A stretch of 64,000 nt of DNA from Gp6-AA40 sp036802945 (GTDB taxonomy: Bacteria > Acidobacteriota > Vicinamibacteria > Vicinamibacterales > UBA2999): NCBI GenBank assembly GCA_036802945.1, contig DAIRVG010000004.1, positions 1 through 64,000 of the forward strand, written 5' to 3'. The translations under genes and the position numbers were made by a program. The notes under the pieces are model-generated. The model ran no database searches. It worked only from the letters and a program-made list of their open reading frames with translations, and was not told the DNA's origin. This document shows, in pieces, positions 58,694 to 64,000 of this stretch (position 1 is the first letter of the stretch; every line of letters begins with the position of its first letter).

Positions 58694-59538
58694 CGCATCG
58701 GGCGCGCAGGTGCCATACGGGCAAGGCGCAATTTGATGGTACGGAACTGCGCGCTGTCCCGCACGCCGCCTCGGCGGCGTCCAATGGCCGCGGTGAGCTG
58801 CGCGATGCGCTCCTGCGGCGACGGATGCGTCGAGAAGAAGACGTTGACTGCGCCCGGATCGCGTTTCTGTTCACGCCGAAGTACCTCGAGGAGATCGATC
58901 ATGCCGCGCGGATCCCATCCGGCCTTGTTCATAATTTGCACGCCCACTCTGTCCGCTTCCCGCTCATCGTCGCGACTGAACTTCAGGAACACGCCGTTGG
59001 TCACGAATGCTCCGGCAATCTGGGCGGTGCCTGCGCCTCCTGTGTTACCGAGCATGGCGCCCAGCGCGCCGAGGCTCCACTGTGCGAGCAGCGTTTTCGT
59101 CAGCTGGTCAGCCGCGTGCCGTTGCGCGATGTGCGCGATCTCGTGGGCCAGGACACCCGCCACCTGCGACTCGTTCGTCGAGGCGTGGAGCACACCCCGA
59201 TTGATCCACACGGGGCCGCCCGGCAGTGAAAATGCGTTGATCTCCCGGTAGTCCGCCACCGAAAACGCATAGGGATATTTCGCACCCGGAGCCGCCTTCG
59301 CGAGGCGTTGCCCAACTCGGGCGATATAGGCGGTGACCTGCGGATCGCGCAGCTCCGCGGTCTTCTTCTTGACCTGCGCGTTCGCCTCTCGCCCGATTTC
59401 GATTTCCTGTGGAACAGATACGAGCGTGATCGCGGCGGTGGACACCACACCGAGGGCGAGGGCAATACCCGTCAACGCGGCCGGGACCCTCCTGGTCCGC
59501 GATTCACACCCTCGGTGTGGGGGCCGCGGGCATTTCAT
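58690..59538 (-). CDS. Exported M48-family zinc metalloprotease
   Basis: 282 residues if started at ATG 59538, which overlaps the YihY gene by 35 bp. A TTG further in (LTGIALALGVVST), 11 bases after AGGAGGG, would give a cleaner signal peptide. HEIAH (132-136) and Glu194 in DEREADRVG are the zinc ligands; NAFSLPGGPVWINRGVL is typical of the BepA/LoiP-like group. These proteases control the quality of outer-membrane proteins in the periplasm. No TPR domain follows, so closer to the short LoiP/YcaL type. The C-terminus ends at a heptamer array. Confidence 0.88.
   Translation of the reverse strand: MKCPRPPHRGCESRTRRVPAALTGIALALGVVSTAAITLVSVPQEIEIGREANAQVKKKTAELRDPQVTAYIARVGQRLAKAAPGAKYPYAFSVADYREINAFSLPGGPVWINRGVLHASTNESQVAGVLAHEIAHIAQRHAADQLTKTLLAQWSLGALGAMLGNTGGAGTAQIAGAFVTNGVFLKFSRDDEREADRVGVQIMNKAGWDPRGMIDLLEVLRREQKRDPGAVNVFFSTHPSPQERIAQLTAAIGRRRGGVRDSAQFRTIKLRLARMAPARPMR
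59484..59498. repeat. Gggacc hairpin near the M48/YihY gene overlap
   Basis: GGACC-CTCCT-GGTCC, inside the 5' coding part of the protease gene and next to the YihY stop codon (59504-59506). Weaker stem than other members. Confidence 0.5.
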
Positions 59539-60406
59539 CGGGACGATGGCGACGGAGACGCGCGTAGGCAGCAGTGAATTCAACGCCGTACATGAGGATA
59601 ACCGCCGACACGTAAATCCACAGCAGAAAGACCACGACCGCGGCAATCGATCCCTGGATGAATGCCAGCCGCGAGTTGCTGGCAATGTACCAAGAGAAGC
59701 CATCGAAGGCGAGGCGCCACAGGACACCAGTCAGCACGGCACCGACCCAGACGTCGCGGAAGCGCGTCTTGGCGTTGGGAATGAAGTAGAACACCAGCCC
59801 GACCCCGAAGATCAGAATGATTGTTGCCGCATATCGGAACATCCACGTCTGCAGCGCCTGCAACCAATCGAATCGCAGCAGCATCACGCCGAACCAGGAT
59901 GCCTCCGCGACCTGGACGGCGGTGACGAGCAACAAGCCGACCACCATCACCAATCCCGCCGCAACCAGCATCAGGAAGGAGACCATCCGATGTTTGAGGA
60001 AGCTGCGCTGCTTCTCGACGCCCCACGCCTCGTTGACCGCGCTCGTGATCGCGCCGAAGACGCCGAGCGAGGACCAGATCAGCGCGAGGCTGCCTGCGAC
60101 GCCAACCTGGATCCGCGTCTGGCGAAACGCGTCGAGCTGCGCCGCAACGAAGTCGAGGCGTGTCGGGAAATAGCGGAAGACAAACGTCAGGACTGCGAGA
60201 CGCTGGCTCTCTTCGGCAGTGACCGAACCGAGCAACGAGATGACCAACAGGAGAAACGGGAACAGCGACAGGAGCGCGTAATAAGCAATCGCGGCGGCGT
60301 TCGTAAGGTCGTTGCTGTTGACCAGCTCGACGAGCGCGCGCCAGGCGGCCTGGCCCGAGAAGCGAAGCTCCGCACCGAGGCGGCGCAGCGTGCCAGCCGA
60401 CGTCAC
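59504..60406 (-). CDS. YihY/BrkB-family inner-membrane protein
   Basis: 300 residues from GTG 60406. Six hydrophobic helices. The N-terminal NDLTNAAAIAYYALLSLFPF is characteristic (A-x-x-Y-x-x-L-x-x-F/P), followed by GSLALIWSSLGVFGAITSAV and the late VGAVLTGVLWRLAFDGFSWY. The family was once called ribonuclease BN by mistake; the role is probably envelope or transport related but is not settled. Length is normal. The 3' end overlaps the M48 gene, which suggests co-expression. The upstream side holds the large ggggtta array. Confidence 0.88.
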   Translation of the reverse strand: MTSAGTLRRLGAELRFSGQAAWRALVELVNSNDLTNAAAIAYYALLSLFPFLLLVISLLGSVTAEESQRLAVLTFVFRYFPTRLDFVAAQLDAFRQTRIQVGVAGSLALIWSSLGVFGAITSAVNEAWGVEKQRSFLKHRMVSFLMLVAAGLVMVVGLLLVTAVQVAEASWFGVMLLRFDWLQALQTWMFRYAATIILIFGVGLVFYFIPNAKTRFRDVWVGAVLTGVLWRLAFDGFSWYIASNSRLAFIQGSIAAVVVFLLWIYVSAVILMYGVEFTAAYARLRRHRPDEMPAAPTPRV

Positions 60407-60416
60407 GCGAACATTA

Positions 60417-60843
60417 TGAAGGGGTTAGGGGTTAGGGGTGAGGGGTGAGGGGATAGGGATTAGGGATTAGGGGTTAGGGATTAGGGGTTAGGGGTTAGGG
60501 ATTAGGGGTTAGGGGTTAGGGATTAGGGGTTAGGGGNNNNNNNNNNNNNNNNNNNNNNNNNNNNNNNNNNNNNNNNNNNNNNNNNNNNNNNNNNNNNNNN
60601 NNNNNNNNNNNNNNNNNNNNNNNNNNNNNNNNNNNNTAGGGGTTAGGGGTTAGGGATTAGGGGTTAGGGGTTAGGGATTAGGGGTTAGGGGTTAGGGATT
60701 AGGGGTTAGGGGATAGGGATGAGGGGTTAGGGGTTAGGGGTTAGGGGTTAGGGTCGTCCCGAATCTCTAACCCCTAACCCCTCACCCCTATCCCCTCATC
60801 CCTATCCCCTGACCCCTAACCCCTGACCCCTAACCCCTATCCC
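60417..60843. repeat. Large ggggtta heptamer array with C-rich counterpart
   Basis: G-rich part 60417 to about 60755, interrupted by the N-gap. The units GGGGTTA, GGGGTTA, GGGATTA recur in that order, giving a 21-base higher-order repeat. After a short spacer (TCGTCCCGAA) the C-rich counterpart (TAACCCCTAACCCCTCACCC and on) runs to 60843, a few bases before the YtxH stop codon. The longest and most regular member of the heptamer superfamily. It contains no gene. Confidence 0.95.
60537..60636. other. Assembly gap (100 N) inside the ggggtta array
   Basis: Exactly 100 N with the same repeat on both sides, so the array defeated the assembly and its true length is unknown. Confidence 0.98.
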
Positions 60844-60849
60844 GTTCTC

Positions 60850-61290
60850 CTAGGATCGACCGAAATCGCCGCCCGACCCCGAGGTCGTGCCGAACGATGA
60901 CCCCGTCTTGCTGCCGGTGGTCGATCCGTTGCCGAACGAGCTGCCCGAGGACGAGGGGCCCGAGCTGTAGTCGCTGCCGCCGGGGCCGCTCGCGTAGCTG
61001 CGCGCTTCATCGGCACCGCGCGACACCGCTTCACGCGCCTTGTTGACGAGGTCGCGTCCCTGCTCCGCCCAGGTGCCCGCCGCCTCGGAGGCCTTCTTGT
61101 ACTGCTCGTTCGCGACGTTGCTCCAGGTCTTCGCCTGGTCACCGATCGCCCCGCGGAGCTCCGCGCCGGCCTTCGGGGCCAGCAGCATGCCGAGGCCCGC
61201 CCCGAGCACCGTGCCCGTCAGCAGGCCCAACATGAACCCACCTCCGCCGCCGCTGCCTTCGTTGTCGTATCGATCAAAGCTGTCCGCCAT
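60850..61290 (-). CDS. YtxH-domain protein with Ser/Gly-rich tail
   Basis: 146 residues from ATG 61290 with GGAGGAG nine bases upstream. Residues about 18-45 (GGFMLGLLTGTVLGAGLGML, then LAPKAGAELR) are the YtxH glycine-zipper helix plus LAPKxG motif. An amphipathic helix follows (about 50-90), then a tail of about 45 residues very rich in Ser, Gly and Thr. YtxH proteins are general-stress or envelope-associated proteins of unclear function. Third of three small related genes on this strand (62064, 61781, 61290). Confidence 0.85.
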   Translation of the reverse strand: MADSFDRYDNEGSGGGGGFMLGLLTGTVLGAGLGMLLAPKAGAELRGAIGDQAKTWSNVANEQYKKASEAAGTWAEQGRDLVNKAREAVSRGADEARSYASGPGGSDYSSGPSSSGSSFGNGSTTGSKTGSSFGTTSGSGGDFGRS

Positions 61291-61331
61291 TGTGCTGCTC
61301 CTCCCTGTGGATTCCCCGCTGTCCAGGTGGG

Positions 61332-61781
61332 TCACGCGTGCTCCGGCGCCTCGCCGGATCGACGCCGCCCATTGTGAAACAAACCATCGACCGCCGCGCG
61401 GGCGGTGTGAACGAGAGTAAGGACGCGGTTCACGCGCGCCGAGACGGAGCTGCGCACACGCCCCGCGGTTTCGTCGACCCGGTCCATCGTGTGGCGGATG
61501 GCCGCATCCACCCGCTCGGTGCGGTCGGTCACACGAGAAGTGACTTCCTTCACATCCAGCAGGATGGCGTCGACTCGGACCATCAGGGCGTTCACCTTGG
61601 CGACCAGCGGAGCGACTTGCCGCTCCTCGATCTCGCGGACGGCGCGTATGGCCTGGGTATAGAGCCGGTAGGCCATCACCCCGACCCCGATCAGCAGGAT
61701 CGCTTCGAATACGCTGACTGCCGCCATGATGCCCAGCAGTAGATTTGTCGTGTCCAGATTTCCTGCGTTCATAATGTCCAT
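61332..61781 (-). CDS. Small membrane-anchored coiled-coil protein (DUF948-like)
   Basis: 149 residues from ATG 61781; ATG 61772 is an alternative. One N-terminal membrane helix (LLGIMAAVSVFEAILLIGVG) followed by a long amphipathic region with heptad-like V/L spacing (VKEVTSRVTDRTERVDAAIR, MDRVDETAGRVRSSVSARVN). DUF948-like proteins with this layout often accompany YtxH genes, as here. A structural or envelope-stress role is likely, not proved. Confidence 0.7.
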   Translation of the reverse strand: MDIMNAGNLDTTNLLLGIMAAVSVFEAILLIGVGVMAYRLYTQAIRAVREIEERQVAPLVAKVNALMVRVDAILLDVKEVTSRVTDRTERVDAAIRHTMDRVDETAGRVRSSVSARVNRVLTLVHTARAAVDGLFHNGRRRSGEAPEHA

Positions 61782-61800
61782 TCGATGCGAGGCGAGCCCT

Positions 61801-62064
61801 TCAATGCGAGGTCCCGCTGCTCGGAAACGACTGCGCACGAGCGGTGTTGAACTCATGCACCACGCGGAGGCCCTCGTTCGCCATCTCCCCGACTTTTACG
61901 ATCGTCTTCTGGAACCGTGCGAATTCGCGGCGGAGGTCGTCCACGGCAGGCTCCATCCGATCGCGAACGCCTTTGCCGGCGTCGGTAAAGAAGAGATAAG
62001 TGGCCGCCGCCCCGATGAGCGCGCCAACCAACGCACCTCCCACCATCATTCGAGAATCGTTCAC
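61801..62064 (-). CDS. Small YtxH-like membrane protein
   Basis: 87 residues from GTG 62064, decided by AGGGAGG four bases upstream. Glycine-zipper-type membrane helix (MVGGALVGALIGAAATYLFF), then TDAGKGVRDRMEP, which parallels the YtxH motif, and an amphipathic helix (VDDLRREFARFQKTIVKVGE). It lies 51 bp after the MlaD-OmpA gene and 19 bp before the DUF948-like gene. Function unknown. Confidence 0.75.
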   Translation of the reverse strand: MNDSRMMVGGALVGALIGAAATYLFFTDAGKGVRDRMEPAVDDLRREFARFQKTIVKVGEMANEGLRVVHEFNTARAQSFPSSGTSH

Positions 62065-62115
62065 ACGTCCTCCCTTTCCATGGCCTGGACTAACTGGCTT
62101 CCAAAACGGGTGCCA

Positions 62116-63483
62116 CTACCGGGTCGCGGTATTGACGAACTGCAACGCGGCTCGATCGAGAAACAACGTTAGAGACACACCATCCCAACGATCGCCCTCG
62201 GGACTGCCAGGTGCCTCCTCGCCCAAACCGATGAAGCCCGCATTCTGCGCCGGCACGTCATACTTACTCAGCACATACGCACGGACTAATGCCGCGCGTC
62301 TCCGTGAAAACTGGAACTGCTCAGCCACGGTCGGCGCCGGAGCGTAGCCTTCGACGACGATGGGGTTCGACGGCAGATACTTGAGGTAGGTCGACATCGC
62401 CGAATCGATGCGCGCGCGACCGCCATCGGTCAGCAACTCGGTCCCGTCGGGCTTCACCTCGAACAGCACGCTCGACTTCAGCCAGATCCGCATGGCCTTT
62501 CGTTTTCCGTTTTCGAGCACACCTGTTCGGTAATCCGCCGGAGAAATGGACGCGAGGTCGTAATAGCCGCGCTTGTTGAAGAAGCCGCGCAACAGGAAGT
62601 TGTGCTTCATGGCCTCCATGTTGTCGGCGAGATCGGCAGTCGCTTCGCGCGCCTGACCCAGCGTCATGCGCATGTCGGCGAAGAGTCCCTGGGCTGGACC
62701 TTCCTTTGACCGGAAGTCGACGATCGCGTGCCTCGCCTCCTCGGTGACCTGGCGCACGTTGGCCGTCACCATCTGCACCTGGTCCGCGATCCCCTTCGCG
62801 CGTTCGTAGAGCGCGTCGTCGTGGATCAATTTCCCGAGGGTTCCGTTGCCCGCGTTGATGTTCGCTACCATCTCGCGCGCATCCTGCGAGATCTGCTTGC
62901 CGTTCCTGGCAAACGCTTCGATATCGGGACGGATCTCCTCGACCATGGCGTGCGCGTCTTCGGCGGTCAGCGCCACCTGCTTGACGGCGGTCTCGACGTC
63001 GCCGCGCAGTTCGGTCACCGTCTGATTCACGATCGTGATGGTGTCGCTTGCCTGCTGCAGAAGGTCCGCAATCGCAAACGGTTCGCGCCCGGGTATGGTT
63101 CCGCCGTCCGGGAGCAGCGGTGCCGCCTCCGTGCCGGCGGAAATATTGAGGAAGACACCCCCAATGAGCCCCTCGGTCTGCGTCGCCGCGATCGAATCGG
63201 TTCTGATGATCGGATGCAAGGCCTCGCGGACTTCCATCTTGACCCTGAAGCTCCCCGAGGGGGACGCCGGCAGCTGAATCTCAGTGACCTCGCCCGCGGT
63301 CGCGCCAGCGACGCGCACCGTCGCGCCGACTTCGAGCTCGCCGAGTCGCTTGAACTCCGTGTAGACCGGAAACCGCTTTTCGAACAGCATGCGGCGCTCG
63401 CCGATCATGAAGAGCCCGACGGCGAACAACAAGAGCCCGATGACGACAAAGGCGCCCGCGCCGACCGCTCGTGAAGAAATCAT
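62116..63483 (-). CDS. mlaD: MlaD-type MCE-domain protein fused to a C-terminal OmpA-like domain
   Basis: 455 residues from ATG 63483, after GGGAGG. One membrane anchor (AGAFVVIGLLLFAVGLFMIG), an MCE domain (about 38-120: FPVYTEFKRLGELEVGATVR, TEGLIGGVFLNISAG), a long helical region with heptads (about 145-300), then an OmpA-like peptidoglycan-associated domain (about 342-450: VLFEVKPDGTELLTDGGRAR, VVEGYAPAPTVAEQFQFSRR, RRAALVRAYVLSKYDV). MCE proteins bind lipid for the Mla/Mce transport between membranes. Ordinary MlaD is about 180 residues. The ATPase partner is encoded 16 bp upstream. The OmpA module could tie the complex to the wall. Confidence 0.88.
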   Translation of the reverse strand: MISSRAVGAGAFVVIGLLLFAVGLFMIGERRMLFEKRFPVYTEFKRLGELEVGATVRVAGATAGEVTEIQLPASPSGSFRVKMEVREALHPIIRTDSIAATQTEGLIGGVFLNISAGTEAAPLLPDGGTIPGREPFAIADLLQQASDTITIVNQTVTELRGDVETAVKQVALTAEDAHAMVEEIRPDIEAFARNGKQISQDAREMVANINAGNGTLGKLIHDDALYERAKGIADQVQMVTANVRQVTEEARHAIVDFRSKEGPAQGLFADMRMTLGQAREATADLADNMEAMKHNFLLRGFFNKRGYYDLASISPADYRTGVLENGKRKAMRIWLKSSVLFEVKPDGTELLTDGGRARIDSAMSTYLKYLPSNPIVVEGYAPAPTVAEQFQFSRRRAALVRAYVLSKYDVPAQNAGFIGLGEEAPGSPEGDRWDGVSLTLFLDRAALQFVNTATR

Positions 63484-63499
63484 CTCCGGATCGCCTCCC

Positions 63500-64000
63500 T
63501 TACCCTGAGCCTTCAGATCGCATGAACGCGCGCACCATTTCGTCATCGCTGCGATCGAGCTCCTCGGCGGTGCCCTGAGCAATGATGCGCCCCTCGTGAA
63601 GCATGGCGAGCTCGTCGCCGACGTGGCGCGCGCTGGGGATGTTGTGGGTCACGACCACGAGCGTCGTCCCCTTCTTCTTCAAGTTGACGAGCAGCGCGTC
63701 GATCTCGGCGGATGTAATCGGATCGAGCCCGGCGCTCGGTTCATCTACCAGCAGGATGTCAGGGTCGAGGGCCATGGCGCGCGCCAATCCCGCACGTTTC
63801 TTCATGCCGCCGGAGAGATCTCCCGGCATTTTGTCGTAGTCCTTCTCGAGGTCGACGTCCGCGAGCTTCGCACGAGCCACCTCGCGGATCTTCGAGTCGG
63901 GCCAGTCGGTATGCCGCCGCATCGGGAACGCGACGTTCTCGCCGACCGTGATCGAGTCGAAGAGCGCGGAGTTCTGGAACAGGAACCCCATCGAGCGGCG
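63500..64000 (-). CDS. mlaF: ABC transporter ATPase of Mla type (5' partial at window end)
   Basis: 167 residues visible, starting RRSMGFLFQNSALFDS, which is the Q-loop; Walker A lies outside the window. Signature LSGGMKKRAGLARA, Walker B DILLVDEPSAGLDP and H-loop VVVTHN are intact. The FQNSALFDS and LSGGMKKRAGLAR variants are characteristic of MlaF/Mce-type ATPases. It powers lipid transport together with an MlaE permease (expected upstream, not visible) and the MlaD-OmpA protein encoded 16 bp downstream. Confidence 0.92.
   Translation of the reverse strand, partial: RRSMGFLFQNSALFDSITVGENVAFPMRRHTDWPDSKIREVARAKLADVDLEKDYDKMPGDLSGGMKKRAGLARAMALDPDILLVDEPSAGLDPITSAEIDALLVNLKKKGTTLVVVTHNIPSARHVGDELAMLHEGRIIAQGTAEELDRSDDEMVRAFMRSEGSG

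Noticed and set aside
60417..60843. Eukaryotic telomere or contaminating contig end
   Set aside because: The unit is 7, not 6, bases, a C-rich counterpart follows, and intact bacterial genes flank both sides in operon-like order. The array matches the heptamer style of the rest of the window.

Overview
The window is a high-GC, gene-dense bacterial scaffold with three 100-base runs of N (14279-14378, 57580-57679, 60537-60636). It is most likely a metagenome-assembled or draft genome of an acidobacterium of Vicinamibacteria type. That assignment is inference. It rests on the mix of families: several very large TonB-dependent receptors with carboxypeptidase-regulatory-like N-domains, many exported Kelch proteins, DUF6152 proteins, a photosynthetic-reaction-centre-type cytochrome c with two CxxCH motifs, a DUF5916/CBM9-like outer-membrane protein and fused MFS/spermidine synthase. 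There is no rRNA. One tRNA-Leu(UAA) lies at 2183-2268.

Layout. 1-2032: the tail of an exported protein, a DUF6152 protein and a TPR lipoprotein. 2344-4627 (minus): a tightly overlapping three-gene operon for a small exported protein, a matrixin-type zinc metalloprotease and a beta-barrel-like protein. 4785-16744: a PQQ-like beta-propeller protein, a DUF5916 outer-membrane protein, a TonB receptor, a DUF255 thioredoxin-domain protein, an MFS transporter and an SMP-30-like protein. 16853-23123: a CusA/TolC/CusB-type metal efflux operon whose pump carries an extra C-terminal YtkA/FixH-like domain. 23215-28726: a Tat-exported molybdenum hydroxylase pair, an exported HpcH/HpaI-type aldolase, an exported double-ABM protein and a cytochrome c. 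28840-44437: five exported Kelch proteins mixed with a TonB receptor, fused MFS/spermidine synthase, an exported double-VOC protein and an exported metallo-beta-lactamase-fold protein. 44542-56209: a 3-hydroxyisobutyrate-dehydrogenase-like enzyme, a carboxymuconolactone-decarboxylase-like protein, an exported alpha/beta hydrolase, a second DUF6152 gene pair, another TonB receptor, a membrane-protein pair, an NHL protein and a D-2-hydroxyacid dehydrogenase. 56285-64000: an MHS-type transporter, an MBL hydrolase, an M48 protease, a YihY/BrkB protein, YtxH-type small proteins and an Mla-type lipid-transport locus with an MlaD-OmpA fusion.

How the genes may work together. From 23 to 56 kb many enzyme families that are usually cytoplasmic carry signal peptides. 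They sit beside outer-membrane receptors, a periplasmic cytochrome and organic-acid-type transporters. I infer an envelope-based degradation region for aromatic or other recalcitrant organics; the substrate cannot be read from sequence.

The most unusual signal is not a gene. Several families of dispersed hairpin repeats occupy nearly every convergent gene gap. One superfamily is built from 7-base units with a GGG core; each locus has its own unit, and many loci are arranged as G-rich arm, spacer, C-rich arm. Members also lie in frame inside coding sequences (DUF255 protein, CusB-like adaptor, TolC-like signal region, fused MFS/spermidine synthase), and one appears to supply the ribosome-binding site and start of the VOC gene.
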